DNA from: Flavobacteriales bacterium
GTDB lineage: Bacteria; Bacteroidota; Bacteroidia; Flavobacteriales_F; PHOS-HE28
Assembly: GCA_016715995.1 (NCBI GenBank)
Contig: JADJXF010000013.1
Span: 1-64,000, forward strand
Direction: 5' to 3'
DNA: 64,000 bases
How positions within the stretch are numbered: position 1 is the stretch's first letter; each line of letters begins with the position of its first letter. Below, in pieces: positions 54,059 through 63,311 of the stretch. The position numbers and the translations under genes were made by a program. The notes beneath the pieces are model-generated. The model ran no database searches. It saw only the letters and a program-made list of their open reading frames with translations, and was not told the origin of the DNA.

Positions 54059-54168
54059 GGTTGAGGTGGTTGGGCCATCACGCAATCACACACTTGTTGG
54101 ATGGTGCCAACCCCACCACCCTCAGTTGAATCAACCCCCAACCCGCTCAACACTCAACCCCTCAACAG
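54059..54168. repeat. inverted-repeat element, GGTTGAG type
   Basis: The left part GGTTGAGGTGGTTGGG (54059-54074) is mirrored by CCAACCCCACCACCCTCAG (54108-54126), and further CAACCC and CTCAAC units run to 54168. The same unit family occurs at 35434-35502. The holB stop codon (54154-54156) lies inside the repeat. Confidence 0.65.
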
Positions 54169-55269
54169 CCCCATCATCCGATAGCTCAAATCCATGAACA
54201 GCACTTTGGGATTGGCGTTGCGCTCGATATGGACATGCGCCGACTCCAACTCTTGGCGGATGCCTTCCGCGTTGCGCTCGTTGAGGAGCTTGCTGAAGTT
54301 GCTCACGAACTCCTGCTCCTGTCCCACCACACGGACAAGCGCATCGGCCTTCATCCACTGCAGCGCGCACTGGCGCATCATGTAGAGGCCGTAGCGCACC
54401 AGCGACTTCTGCCATTCCCGGCCGAACTTGGCGAAGCCCTCGCCCATCTCCACGGCGGCCACCACCTCGCGGCGGTAGCACGCGCGCAGCCAATCGCGGA
54501 AGAAGACGAAGAGCGCCTCTTCGCCCTTCCCGGCCATGTCCACGGCCTCCAGCAGATCGCCCTCGCTGCGTGCGGCGATGGCCATGGCCTCAGTGATGCC
54601 CAATTCGGGGAATCGTTCGCGCAAGGCATCCGCGAGCTCATCGGCGGGCAGCGCGGGCACCTTCACCAATTGCGCGCGGCTCAGGATCGTGGCCAGCAGC
54701 TGCTCCGCGTCGTTGGCCACTAGCAGGAACACCGTGTTGGGCTCGGGCTCCTCTAGCACCTTCAGCAGCTTGTTCGCCGCTACCGGGTCCATCAGTTCGG
54801 GCATCCACACGAGCATCACCTTGTGGCCGCCGCGGAAGCTCTTCAGGCTCAGCTTGCGTTGGATCTCCTGCGCGATGTCCACGCCCATGCGCAACTGCTT
54901 GTTCTCGCTCTCAAGCAGGTCGCGCCACTGCGCGATGTCGAGGTAGGGCTCCGCCAGCACCGCCGTCCGCCAATCGCCCGTGAACGGATCGCACGACTTC
55001 ACTTTCTCCGTGAAGAATATCGGGAAGGCGAGGTGCAGGTCGGGATGCTCCAGCTTAGCCATCTGCAGGCAGGAAGGGCAGGTGCCGCAAGCATCGGCCT
55101 GTCCCTGATCCTCGCAGAGCAGATACTGTGCATAAGCCATCGCCATTGGCAGGTTGCCGCTGCCGCGCGGACCCACGAACAGTTGCGCATGCGGTACGCG
55201 TCCCTCACGGAGGTTGCCGATGAGCTTCGCCTTCAAAGCGGCGTGGCCGATGACGCGCGAGAATTGCAT
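54154..55269 (-). CDS. holB: DNA polymerase III subunit delta'
   Basis: A 371-residue clamp-loader subunit. The N-terminus [36 protein letters not shown] has a Walker A whose lysine is replaced by Asn, as expected for the non-hydrolysing delta'. The zinc knuckle CGTCPSC, the [22 protein letters not shown] segment and SRAQLVKVP are typical. The frame is open 300 bases further up into pgk, but the homologous start is MQFSRV at 55269. The last codons run into a GGTTGAG repeat. Confidence 0.9.
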   Translation of the reverse strand: MQFSRVIGHAALKAKLIGNLREGRVPHAQLFVGPRGSGNLPMAMAYAQYLLCEDQGQADACGTCPSCLQMAKLEHPDLHLAFPIFFTEKVKSCDPFTGDWRTAVLAEPYLDIAQWRDLLESENKQLRMGVDIAQEIQRKLSLKSFRGGHKVMLVWMPELMDPVAANKLLKVLEEPEPNTVFLLVANDAEQLLATILSRAQLVKVPALPADELADALRERFPELGITEAMAIAARSEGDLLEAVDMAGKGEEALFVFFRDWLRACYRREVVAAVEMGEGFAKFGREWQKSLVRYGLYMMRQCALQWMKADALVRVVGQEQEFVSNFSKLLNERNAEGIRQELESAHVHIERNANPKVLFMDLSYRMMGLLRG

Positions 55270-55272
55270 GGG

Positions 55273-55280
55273 GCAAAGTA
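55273..55280 (-). promoter_or_regulatory. -7-like box TACTTTGC for holB
   Basis: Minus-strand box ending 3 bases before the holB ATG. It is an imperfect match, supported mainly by the repeated short spacing seen elsewhere. Confidence 0.3.
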
Positions 55281-55281
55281 C

Positions 55282-55373
55282 GTTGTCAGTTGTCCGTGTT
55301 GAAGGGGTTGGCTCCGTACAATCCGCAGGGCAGTATCCGGCATGCCTGATAACGGACGCTCGCAACGGACAAC
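55282..55373. repeat. inverted-repeat element, GTTGTC(A/C) type, between holB and pgk
   Basis: GTTGTCCGT (55289-55297) is exactly inverted as ACGGACAAC (55365-55373). Further GTTGTCA and ACGGAC units stand beside them. It occupies the whole divergent gap between holB and pgk. It is a fifth unit type built on the same plan. Confidence 0.6.
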
Positions 55374-55387
55374 CGATATTCGCGGCC

Positions 55388-56578
55388 ATGTTGACGATGG
55401 ACTCTTTCTCTTTCGCTGGCAAGAAGGCGCTGGTGCGCGTGGACCTCAACGTGCCGCAGGACGCGACCGGCAAGGTGACGGATGACTCCCGCGCCCGTGC
55501 CATCATCCCTACGGTTCGCAAGATCCTCAACGATGGCGGCAGCGCCATCCTCATGAGCCACCTGGGCCGGCCCAAGGGAAAGGTGAATCTTGCGATGAGC
55601 CTGAAGCCTGTGGCCGATCACCTGAGCGTCCTGCTTGGAACGCCGGTGCTCTTCGCCACCGATTGCGTGGGCCTCGATGCGCAGGCGAAGACCGCAGCGC
55701 TGAAGCCCGGCGAGGTGCTCGTGCTGGAGAACCTGCGCTTCCATCCGGAGGAGGAAGCGGGCGACGAGGCCTTCAGCAAAGCCCTGAGCGAACTCGGCGA
55801 TGTGTACGTGAACGATGCCTTCGGCACCGCGCACCGCGCACATGCCAGCACCACCATCGTGGCGAAGTTCTTCCCGGAGGCGAAGTTGTTCGGCTACCTC
55901 ATGCAAGCCGAGATCGACAGCGTGGGCAAGGTGCTCGGTTCGCCGCAGCGCCCGATGACGGCCATCGTGGGCGGCAGCAAGGTGAGCAGCAAGATCGAGG
56001 TGCTCCGCAACCTCATCGGCTCTTGCGATGAGCTGATCATCGGCGGAGGCATGGCCAACACCTTCGTGAAGGCCATGGGCGGGCAGACCGGCGCTTCGCT
56101 CGTGGAGGAGGACCTGCTCGACACCGCTCGTGCCATCGTGCAGGAGGCCGAAGCGAAGGGCGTGAAGCTGCACATCCCCACGGATGCCGTGGTGGCGGAT
56201 TCCTTCGCGGAGAATGCAAGCACGGACCATTGCGCGGCGGATGCGGTGCCCGATGGCTGGATGGCGCTGGACATCGGACCGAAGAGCATCGAGGCGTTCC
56301 GTGCGGCCATTCTGCGCAGTAAAACACTGCTGTGGAACGGTCCCATGGGCGTATTCGAGATGAAGCCCTTCCAGCAGGGTACCATCGCCATCGCGCAAGC
56401 GGTCGCAGAGGCCACCAGTAAGGGCGCATTCTCGCTCGTGGGCGGCGGCGACAGCGTGGCGGCGGTGAACCAGTTCGGTCTTGCGGACAGGATCAGCTAC
56501 GTGAGCACCGGAGGCGGCGCCATGCTCGAGTACCTCGAAGGAAAGGCGCTTCCGGGGATAGCGGCCATTCAGGGCTGA
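55388..56578 (+). CDS. pgk: phosphoglycerate kinase
   Basis: A 396-residue glycolytic enzyme transferring phosphate from 1,3-bisphosphoglycerate to [74 protein letters not shown] and [11 protein letters not shown] are the diagnostic blocks, and GGGDSVAA binds nucleotide. The start could also be the in-frame ATG at 55397. Confidence 0.97.
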   Translation: MLTMDSFSFAGKKALVRVDLNVPQDATGKVTDDSRARAIIPTVRKILNDGGSAILMSHLGRPKGKVNLAMSLKPVADHLSVLLGTPVLFATDCVGLDAQAKTAALKPGEVLVLENLRFHPEEEAGDEAFSKALSELGDVYVNDAFGTAHRAHASTTIVAKFFPEAKLFGYLMQAEIDSVGKVLGSPQRPMTAIVGGSKVSSKIEVLRNLIGSCDELIIGGGMANTFVKAMGGQTGASLVEEDLLDTARAIVQEAEAKGVKLHIPTDAVVADSFAENASTDHCAADAVPDGWMALDIGPKSIEAFRAAILRSKTLLWNGPMGVFEMKPFQQGTIAIAQAVAEATSKGAFSLVGGGDSVAAVNQFGLADRISYVSTGGGAMLEYLEGKALPGIAAIQG

Positions 56579-56581
56579 GGG

Positions 56582-56611
56582 TTTGTTGCTGTCGCCATAG
56601 GGCTATCTTCC
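56582..56611 (+). promoter_or_regulatory. promoter: -33 TTTG, -7 TATCTTCC
   Basis: TTTG at 56582-56585 and TATCTTCC at 56604-56611 are 18 bases apart, 14 bases before the ATG at 56626. One of the more complete Bacteroidota-type promoters in the window. Confidence 0.5.
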
Positions 56612-56625
56612 TCGACCTGCATCAG

Positions 56626-57867
56626 ATGTTCTCGCGCCATGCATTGCTGAGCATTGCCCTGTTGGGTGTGTTGCTGCGCGTGCTCTTCGTGGTTTATCAC
56701 GCGGACCTGGGTTGGCAGTTGCGCCACGACCCCAGCTACTATCTCACGCTTGCAAGAAACCTGCGCCACGGCGTGTACTCGCTCTTCCATCCGCTGGCCA
56801 TCCCGGACACCACGCACATGCCGGGCTATCCCTTGCTCATCCATCTGCTCGGCGGCAGCATCCCGCTTGTGCTGGCCATGCAGGTGGCTGCATCATCAGT
56901 GAAGATCCTTCTCATCCATGCGATCGCGTTGCGTTTGGGGCTGGAGAAACGTTGGGCATTGGTCGCTGCGCTGCTGATGGCGGTGGAGCCGCTCGATATC
57001 CTCTTCACCGGACAAATCCTCACGGAAACATACTTCACCACGTTGCTGCTGCTAGGCACCTGGGCATGGCTAGGACCTGCGACATGGAGCCGCACCCTTC
57101 TCGCGGCCGCCTGCCTTGCAGCGGGAGCATGGATAAGGCCGAATGGCGTGCTGTTGATGCTGTTCATGCCGGCGGTAGGCCTGCTGGTGCTGCGTCAACG
57201 TTGGCCTCATGCGCTTGCGACCGGTGCATTGGGGCTGGTTCTGATCGCGCCGTGGATTGTCCGGCATCACTCAATCACCGGACGTTGGGCGCTCGGCGAT
57301 GGCGGCGCGGTGGCCGTGGCTTATTTCCATCTGCCCGATGTGCTGCAGCGCGCGGGCGATGTGCGCGCTGTGGAGTACCGTGCGTCATTGCACGAGCGTG
57401 CGGCATCAACGGATTGGGAGGATCCGCTTGCGGTTAATGGCTTCTACAGCGGTTTGCGCGCGGATATCCGGAGCACGATGGCAGAGCACCCGGTATCGTG
57501 GGCGTTTGAGCAGGCGCGTAAGGCTGCGCGCATCCTCGTCGCTCCAGGCCGAGGCCACTTCAATGTCTTCTTCACGAAACGCCCCATTGTCCATCCTGTT
57601 CTCCTTGTCATCTCGATGGTCTTCTCGGCCGCAGTGCTCATCGCCCTGTGCGTGTGCGCGGTGGCATGGCAAAGCGTTCCGCGACCGCTCCTCGCGCTCT
57701 TGCTCGTCGCAGGCGTGCTGATCCTCACCGGCGGACTCTCTGTTCCCGAAGCGCGTTTCAAAGTGCCCGCCATGCCGATGCTTCTGGTCGCCATGGTGTG
57801 GGCTGGCCAGTGGATTAACCAGCGCTCAAGGCGGCTCAACGGCCCCTCTCATCGACCTCCAGCATGA
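56626..57867 (+). CDS. GT39/ArnT-like polytopic membrane protein
   Basis: A 413-residue protein with about ten helices. The first loop YHADLGWQLRHDPSYYLTLARNLRHGVYS matches the usual acidic-Tyr loop of dolichyl-phosphate-mannose-protein mannosyltransferase-like (GT39) proteins, followed by THMPGYPLLI (conserved R/M-PGYP) and AVEPLDILFTGQILTETYFTTL. It would use a lipid-linked sugar; acceptor unknown. The 3' end overlaps the convergent cvpA by 32 bases. Confidence 0.75.
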   Translation: MFSRHALLSIALLGVLLRVLFVVYHADLGWQLRHDPSYYLTLARNLRHGVYSLFHPLAIPDTTHMPGYPLLIHLLGGSIPLVLAMQVAASSVKILLIHAIALRLGLEKRWALVAALLMAVEPLDILFTGQILTETYFTTLLLLGTWAWLGPATWSRTLLAAACLAAGAWIRPNGVLLMLFMPAVGLLVLRQRWPHALATGALGLVLIAPWIVRHHSITGRWALGDGGAVAVAYFHLPDVLQRAGDVRAVEYRASLHERAASTDWEDPLAVNGFYSGLRADIRSTMAEHPVSWAFEQARKAARILVAPGRGHFNVFFTKRPIVHPVLLVISMVFSAAVLIALCVCAVAWQSVPRPLLALLLVAGVLILTGGLSVPEARFKVPAMPMLLVAMVWAGQWINQRSRRLNGPSHRPPA

Positions 57868-58366
57868 GTTCCTCGGCGGCCTGCTTCACCTGCTTCAGCC
57901 ATTTGGTCTCTTCCAATTGAGGAACCACCATGGGCGCGAAGGAGCGCATGGGGCTGAAGAGTGAAGAGCCCTTGCGCACCTGTTCCGGCGGGAAGGCCCC
58001 ATCGCTGAAGCCGAGCAGCAGGTTGAGCGCGATGCTCAGCGCGAACGCCGAGCGGAGGACGCCGAACGCGATACCGGCCACTTTGTTCGGCAGGCTGAGC
58101 TGCGCGATATCCATGAGCTTGGTGAGCAGATGGCCGAGCAGGAGCACCAGCAGCAGGACGAGCACGAAGGTGATCAGGAAGGCGACGGCGGCGTGCTTCA
58201 CCTCAAGGTCAAGCGCCGCGGTCACGCGGTCGCTGAAATGCACGCCGACCCAGATGCCCAGAACCAGGCCCAGCAATGAGGCCAGTTCGATGAGGAAGCC
58301 CCGGCGGAAACCCTTCCAGGCGGCCCCGGCCAAGACGAGGAATAGAACGATATCGAGCCAGTTCAT
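57836..58366 (-). CDS. CvpA family membrane protein
   Basis: A 176-residue protein with four hydrophobic helices (NWLDIVLFLVLAGAAWKGFRRGFLIELASLLGLVLGIWVG, then VAFLITFVLVLLLVLLLGHLL), the CvpA pattern. CvpA is linked to colicin V production and envelope homeostasis in other bacteria. MNWLDIV at 58366 is the usual start; an in-frame ATG at 58381 is possible. It overlaps the end of the GT39-like gene antisense. Confidence 0.85.
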   Translation of the reverse strand: MNWLDIVLFLVLAGAAWKGFRRGFLIELASLLGLVLGIWVGVHFSDRVTAALDLEVKHAAVAFLITFVLVLLLVLLLGHLLTKLMDIAQLSLPNKVAGIAFGVLRSAFALSIALNLLLGFSDGAFPPEQVRKGSSLFSPMRSFAPMVVPQLEETKWLKQVKQAAEELMLEVDERGR

Positions 58367-58434
58367 GCCGTGGTTCGGCATGAAGATGAGAAGAAGCGTG
58401 GGATCACGCTCGTCCGATCCATCTTCGCGCCACG

Positions 58435-58776
58435 ATGGACCTCACCTTCGAAAAGCGTTGGCGCGACCTGGTCGCTACGCTTTCCAAGCGCTTCGACGCC
58501 GGTTCGCTCGACCTGAACGCGATCATCTTCCTGGTCGGCGTGCAGGAGCTGGGGCAGGGCGCGCGCGATTTCAAGAAGGATGAGAAGGTGAACCTGATGC
58601 ACATCGGCATCTGCGTTCTGCTGCTTCCCTTCGGGTTCTACAAGGAGATGGGGCGCGATGCCGATGGCTGGCCGCACTTCGAGCGCGTGAAGGACCTGCC
58701 ACCACTGGGCGCCGAGGAACAGGAAAGACTAATGAAGGAAGCCGTCCTCGCCTACTTCGAAGGGCACCCGGCCTGA
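58435..58776 (+). CDS. conserved small protein of unknown function
   Basis: A 113-residue soluble protein: FEKRWRDLVATLSKRFDAGSLDLNAIIFLVGVQELGQGARDFKKDEKVNLMHIGICVLLLPFGFY... It looks alpha-helical. I remember related proteins in Bacteroidota but no function. It is divergent from cvpA. Confidence 0.65.
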   Translation: MDLTFEKRWRDLVATLSKRFDAGSLDLNAIIFLVGVQELGQGARDFKKDEKVNLMHIGICVLLLPFGFYKEMGRDADGWPHFERVKDLPPLGAEEQERLMKEAVLAYFEGHPA

Positions 58777-58778
58777 GA

Positions 58779-59171
58779 CTACTGTGCAGGAAGGAGAATC
58801 ACCGTCTCCCGGTTCGTCTCCTCCTCCTCGATCTTGATGATGCCTTCGCCGACGAGCGTGTCATAGGTGCAGAGGATGTCCAGCACCGCGAAGCCGCTCT
58901 GTCCCTGCTCGTAGAAATCGGTGTAGTCGAACTCGGCCTCGCCTGCGCCGTTCGTGTACTTCTCCTTGGTCAATCGATTCGGGTCGCCCAATGGGAACTG
59001 CGGATCGGCGTACAGCTTGACGAAGGCATCGGACACCACGGTGCCATCTTCCTTCACCACCTTGATGATCGCCGTGGTGGGCTGCTCCTTGGTGCAAGAG
59101 GGGAGGAACATGGCCACAGTGGCCAGCACCATCACGCCGGTAAGTGCGCTACGGAGTACGGGACGGGTCAT
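58779..59171 (-). CDS. lipoprotein with transthyretin/carboxypeptidase-regulatory-like domain
   Basis: A 130-residue protein with a lipoprotein signal peptide (ALTGVMVLATVAMFLPSCTKE, lipid cysteine near residue 26). The mature part (TTAIIKVVKEDGTVVSDAFVKLYADPQ...YTNGAGEAEFDYTD) looks like a CarboxypepD_reg/transthyretin-like beta-sandwich. Possibly a surface-anchored small binding or scaffold protein; no partner is evident. Confidence 0.7.
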   Translation of the reverse strand: MTRPVLRSALTGVMVLATVAMFLPSCTKEQPTTAIIKVVKEDGTVVSDAFVKLYADPQFPLGDPNRLTKEKYTNGAGEAEFDYTDFYEQGQSGFAVLDILCTYDTLVGEGIIKIEEEETNRETVILLPAQ

Positions 59172-59176
59172 TGGGA

Positions 59177-59184
59177 TACTTTTG
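59177..59184 (+). promoter_or_regulatory. -7 box TACTTTTG before the cyclophilin operon
   Basis: A perfect TAnnTTTG match 25 bases before the ATG at 59210. Confidence 0.5.
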
Positions 59185-59209
59185 AGGCCTTATCGTCAAG
59201 GCGTTGCGG

Positions 59210-59929
59210 ATGTCAAATGTAAGCGAGGGCCGGATAGCAGGCCAATGCGGGAGGGCTGTGCCGGCCTTCCTGGCCTTGGTCCTTTCCCTCCCCCTGACGC
59301 AGGCGCAACCCCCGGCGGCGCCTCTGAGACCGCTGGTGGAGGTGCAGACGGAAAGGGGCACCTTCATTCTGGCGCTGTTCAACGAGACCCCAACCCACCG
59401 GGACAATTTCCTCAAGCTCGTGCGCGAGCAGGCATACGACAGCCTGTTGTTCCATCGGGTCATCCCTGGGTTCATGGTGCAAGGGGGCGACCCGGACAGC
59501 AAGCGTGCCCTGCCTGGGGAGGCCCTGGGCCAGGGCGAGCCAGGCTACACCCTGCCGACCGAGATTGTCGCAGGTGCGGTGCATACGCGGGGCGCGCTAG
59601 CGGCCGCACGTCAATCCGACCAAGTGAACCCCGAGCGTCGGAGCAGCGGCAGCCAATTCTACATCGTTCAAGGCAAGACGTTCCAGGCCGATGAGCTCGC
59701 GCAGGTGGCCGAACGCGGCGCCCGAATGGGCACGCCGATCTCCTACACCGCCGAGCAGGTCGCGGAATACGCCCAGTCGGGCGGTGCGCCGCACTTGGAT
59801 GGCGCATACACCGTGTTCGGCGAAGTGGTGGAGGGCATGGAGGTGATCGATGCCATTTCACAGGAGTCTTGCGATGGCCGGGACCGCCCGATCAAGGATA
59901 TCCGGATGTTCATGCGCGTGATGGAATGA
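59210..59929 (+). CDS. secreted cyclophilin-type peptidyl-prolyl isomerase
   Basis: A 239-residue protein with a signal peptide (RAVPAFLALVLSLPLTQAQ). The cyclophilin core shows FHRVIPGFMVQGGD, a GSQFYIVQ segment and YTVFGEVVEGMEVIDAI. It contains an insert of about 45 residues (KTFQADELAQVAERGARMG...YAQSGG) between them, common in Bacteroidota forms. It acts on periplasmic prolines. ATG 59210 is preferred to TTG 59204. The stop overlaps the pheS start. Confidence 0.9.
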   Translation: MSNVSEGRIAGQCGRAVPAFLALVLSLPLTQAQPPAAPLRPLVEVQTERGTFILALFNETPTHRDNFLKLVREQAYDSLLFHRVIPGFMVQGGDPDSKRALPGEALGQGEPGYTLPTEIVAGAVHTRGALAAARQSDQVNPERRSSGSQFYIVQGKTFQADELAQVAERGARMGTPISYTAEQVAEYAQSGGAPHLDGAYTVFGEVVEGMEVIDAISQESCDGRDRPIKDIRMFMRVME

Positions 59930-60963
59930 GCCTCGCGGAACGCATCGCCCAGTTGGAGGCCGAAGTGGCCCAGGCGCAGGCCCGCACCGCGGAGGAGGCC
60001 GAGCGCTTCCGTGTGGCCATGCTGGGTCGGAATGGCGCGGTGACCGAGCTGTTCGATGCCTTCAAGCAGGTGGCCACCGAGGAGAAGCGCGCCTTGGGCC
60101 AGCGGATGAACCAGTTGAAGCTACAGGCCCAAGCGCGGTGGGAGGAGTTGAAGTCAGGGCTTCAAGAAGGCGTGGCCGCAACAGGCCAATCCGGGGATTT
60201 GACCGCGCCAGCGCTCACGGAGCCCAGCGGCGGCCTTCATCCCATCACCATCGTCCGGCAGCGGATCGTGGAGGTGTTCGAGCGCATCGGGTTCACGGTG
60301 AGCCAAGGGCCCGAGGTGGAGGATGACCATCACAACTTCACCGCGCTCAATTTCCCGAAGGACCATCCTGCGCGCGATATGCAGGACACGTTCTTCATCA
60401 ATGGCCCCGGAGGCTTGGCGCTGCGCACGCACACCAGCAGCGTGCAAGTCCGTGTGATGGAGGGGCAGCGGCCGCCGATTCGCACCATCTCGCCAGGGCG
60501 GGTGTACCGGAACGAAGCCATCAGCGCGCGGGCGCACTGCATGTTCCACCAGGTGGAGGCGCTGTACGTGGACAAGGGCGTGAGTTTCGCTGAGCTCAAG
60601 GGCACGCTCGACTATTTCGCCAGGAGCATCTTCGGCCCGGAGGTCGGCATCCGGCTGCGGCCGAGCTATTTCCCCTTCACCGAGCCGAGCGCCGAGGTGG
60701 ACATGAGCTGCACCATCTGTGGCGGCGCAGGCTGCAACGTGTGCAAGCACAGCGGCTGGGTGGAGATCATGGGCTGCGGCATGGTGGACCCCGCCGTACT
60801 GGCCAATTGCGGTATCGACCCCGAGGAGTACTCCGGCTTCGCGCTCGGCATGGGCGTGGAGCGCATCGCGCAGCTCCTCTACCGTGTGCCCGACCTGCGC
60901 CTGTATTGGGAGAACGACGTGCGTTTCCTGCGACAGTTCACGCCGGGCGCGCTCCGCTCCTGA
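59926..60963 (+). CDS. pheS: phenylalanyl-tRNA synthetase subunit alpha
   Basis: A 345-residue class II synthetase subunit. The N-terminal coiled coil (RIAQLEAEVAQAQARTAEEAERF) is followed by HPITIVRQRIVEVFERIGF, DTFFI, LRTHTSSVQVR (motif 1/2 region), MFHQVEALYVDKGVSFAELKG, and GIDPEEYSGFALGMGVERIAQLLY (motif 3). It overlaps the cyclophilin by 4 bases (ATGA) and is followed after 3 bases by the reductase. Confidence 0.97.
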   Translation: MSLAERIAQLEAEVAQAQARTAEEAERFRVAMLGRNGAVTELFDAFKQVATEEKRALGQRMNQLKLQAQARWEELKSGLQEGVAATGQSGDLTAPALTEPSGGLHPITIVRQRIVEVFERIGFTVSQGPEVEDDHHNFTALNFPKDHPARDMQDTFFINGPGGLALRTHTSSVQVRVMEGQRPPIRTISPGRVYRNEAISARAHCMFHQVEALYVDKGVSFAELKGTLDYFARSIFGPEVGIRLRPSYFPFTEPSAEVDMSCTICGGAGCNVCKHSGWVEIMGCGMVDPAVLANCGIDPEEYSGFALGMGVERIAQLLYRVPDLRLYWENDVRFLRQFTPGALRS

Positions 60964-60966
60964 GCC

Positions 60967-62220
60967 ATGCCTTCGGCGATGCGCACGGGGGTATGCATCA
61001 TTGGTGGTGGCCCCGGCGGATGCGCCGCCGCGCTGCAGCTCGCGAAGCACGGCGTGTCGGCGGTGCTGCTGGAGAAGGCCGTGTTCCCGCGCGACAAAGT
61101 CTGCGGCGATGCGCTCAGCGGGAAGGTGATGCGCGCATTGGAGCGTTTGGATGCTGGCCTCGCTGTAGTGGTAAAGCGCGATGTTCATGCCTTGCCGAGT
61201 TGGGGAGTCGTCTTCGTTGCGCCAAGCGGCCGCGCGTTACGCGTGCCCTTCGCACGTGAAACCGGGTTGGGCGAAGCGCCCGGCGCGATCCTGCCACGCC
61301 TCGACTTCGACAATCTGCTTTTCCAACGGGTAAGGCAGGCAGACAGCATAACCGTGCTGGAAGCGGCCGCCGCGCGATCGTTCACGCGCCTGGCCAGCGG
61401 TTGGCGGATCGAATTGGATGGCGGGAAAGACGTGGGAGGCAGTGAGCTTCAATGCGAAGTGATCATCGACGCATCTGGGACCAATTCGACTTTCGCGCGC
61501 CATGTAGCAGGTCTGCCCATGGATCCGCGCCACCACGCTGCAGGGGTGCGGGCTTACTTCAGCGGGGTGAAGGATCTGGATCCTCAGGGCTTCATCGAGC
61601 TCTTGTTCCTGAAGGACCTGCTGCCGGGTTACCTCTGGGTTTTCCCGTTGCCCGACGGCCGTGCGAATGTGGGCCTCGGTCTTCGGACTGATGTGGTGAA
61701 GAAGCGCCGGATGGACCTGAAGGCGGAAATGATGCGGCTGCTGAACACGCATCCGCAGTTGCGCCACCGCTTCGCCGACGCGCGCATGGAAGGAAGCATC
61801 CAGGGTATGGGCCTGCCGTTGGCGAGCAAGCGCTACCCGATCAGCGGCGATGGTTACTTGCTGGTGGGTGATGCCGGACACCTCATCGATCCCTTCACCG
61901 GAGAGGGGATCAGCCATGCGATGATCAGCGGAATGCACGCCGCCGATGTTGTTCGCGATGCGCTCGTGGAACGCGACATCAGTGCTCGGCGGCTGCGTGC
62001 GTACGACGATCGGGTGTGGAAGCGGCTCGGCAAGGAACTCGCCATCAGCACCCGACTGCAACGGCTTGCCGACAAACCCTGGCTCTTCGACTTCGTGGTG
62101 GACCGTGCCAACCGGAATCCGACACTGGCCGACACCATCAGCAGCATGTTCACCGACCTCGACATGCGCGCCCGGTTGAAGCGCCCCGGCTTCTATTTCG
62201 ACCTGGTGCTGGGACGCTAA
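60967..62220 (+). CDS. geranylgeranyl reductase family FAD-dependent oxidoreductase
   Basis: A 417-residue flavoprotein. The N-terminal FAD motif is CIIGGGPGGCAAALQLAKHG with EKAVFPRDKVCGDALSG, and the second FAD site is YLLVGDAGHLIDPFTGEGISHAM. Members reduce isoprenoid double bonds or act on halogenated or aromatic compounds; with dxs elsewhere in the window an isoprenoid substrate is conceivable but not shown. Confidence 0.88.
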   Translation: MPSAMRTGVCIIGGGPGGCAAALQLAKHGVSAVLLEKAVFPRDKVCGDALSGKVMRALERLDAGLAVVVKRDVHALPSWGVVFVAPSGRALRVPFARETGLGEAPGAILPRLDFDNLLFQRVRQADSITVLEAAAARSFTRLASGWRIELDGGKDVGGSELQCEVIIDASGTNSTFARHVAGLPMDPRHHAAGVRAYFSGVKDLDPQGFIELLFLKDLLPGYLWVFPLPDGRANVGLGLRTDVVKKRRMDLKAEMMRLLNTHPQLRHRFADARMEGSIQGMGLPLASKRYPISGDGYLLVGDAGHLIDPFTGEGISHAMISGMHAADVVRDALVERDISARRLRAYDDRVWKRLGKELAISTRLQRLADKPWLFDFVVDRANRNPTLADTISSMFTDLDMRARLKRPGFYFDLVLGR

Positions 62221-62237
62221 GCGCCGGGTTGCAGAAC

Positions 62238-63311
62238 CTATCCCTCCTTCCGGTCCTTCTCCTTCTTCTGCGGCTGGAGCGGATTCGCGTTGATCACCTT
62301 GTATCGTTCGCGGTTCGCGCGGATGTCGCAGGCAAGCCAAACCGCCGCTCGGAACGAGCCTTCATCAGCGATGCCCTGCCCAGCGATGTCGAGTCCGGTT
62401 CCGTGATCGGGGCTCGTGCGGACGATGGGCAGTCCTGCGGTGAAGTTCACGCCATGGCCGAAGCTCAGGGCTTTGAAAGGAGCAAGCCCTTGGTCGTGGT
62501 ACATGGCGAGCACGCCATCGAAATGCTTGTATGATCCGTTTCCGAAGAAGCCATCCGCGGCGTAGGGCCCCATGGTCTTGATGCCTTCCTCGTTCAAGCG
62601 ACGCACGGCTGGCAGGATCCGCTCCTTGTCCTCGCTCCCCAGCGCCCCCCCGTCACCCGCGTGCGGGTTCAGCCCCAGCAGTGCGATGCGCGGCTCCGCC
62701 ACGCCGAAGTCGCGCAACAGGCTCTGATGCAACAGTCGCGCTTTCGTGAGGATGTGGTCGGTGGTAATTGCGGCCGAAACCTCCTTCAACGGGATGTGCC
62801 CCGTGACACAGCCCACACGGAGGCCTTCACAGACAAGCAACATCAGCACGTCGCTATCGGCGCCGGCCATGTGCTGTAGGAACTCTGTGTGTCCCGGATA
62901 AGCGAAGCCCGCCTGCTGCATGCTGTTCTTGTCGATCGGGGCCGTCACCAGCACATCCACCTTGCCGCTGGCGAGGTCCTGCGCCGCCGCCTCCAGGCTC
63001 TTGATCGTGAAGGCTGCCAGCGACACGGAAGGCTTGCCTGGCTCGAGGGGCGGATCCTCATCCCAGAGATTCACGAGGTTCAGTTTCCTGGGCAGTGCCT
63101 CGCGTGCATCGCCGACGCGATGGAATTGCACCTCTTCCAGCTTCAGCAATTTGCGGTAGTGGCTCACCGCCTTGGCTGAGGCGTAGAGCACCGGCGTGAG
63201 CTCAGCCAACATGCGCGGATCCTCGAAGCACTTCAGCACCACTTCGATGCCGATGCCGTTCAGATCGCCGCAGGAGATGCCCACGCGGACAGGTTGACGG
63301 GACTCGCTCAT
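62238..63311 (-). CDS. pdxA: 4-hydroxythreonine-4-phosphate dehydrogenase
   Basis: A 357-residue enzyme of pyridoxal-phosphate synthesis. VGISCGDLNGIGIEVVLKCF, TAPIDKNSMQQAGFAYPGHTEFL, LGLNPHAGDGGALGSEDKERI, and MYHDQGLAPFKAL with GVNFTAGLPIVRTSPDHGTGLDIAGQG are the family blocks; the histidines bind the metal. It overlaps the stop of the upstream aminopeptidase (ATGA). Confidence 0.96.
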   Translation of the reverse strand: MSESRQPVRVGISCGDLNGIGIEVVLKCFEDPRMLAELTPVLYASAKAVSHYRKLLKLEEVQFHRVGDAREALPRKLNLVNLWDEDPPLEPGKPSVSLAAFTIKSLEAAAQDLASGKVDVLVTAPIDKNSMQQAGFAYPGHTEFLQHMAGADSDVLMLLVCEGLRVGCVTGHIPLKEVSAAITTDHILTKARLLHQSLLRDFGVAEPRIALLGLNPHAGDGGALGSEDKERILPAVRRLNEEGIKTMGPYAADGFFGNGSYKHFDGVLAMYHDQGLAPFKALSFGHGVNFTAGLPIVRTSPDHGTGLDIAGQGIADEGSFRAAVWLACDIRANRERYKVINANPLQPQKKEKDRKEG

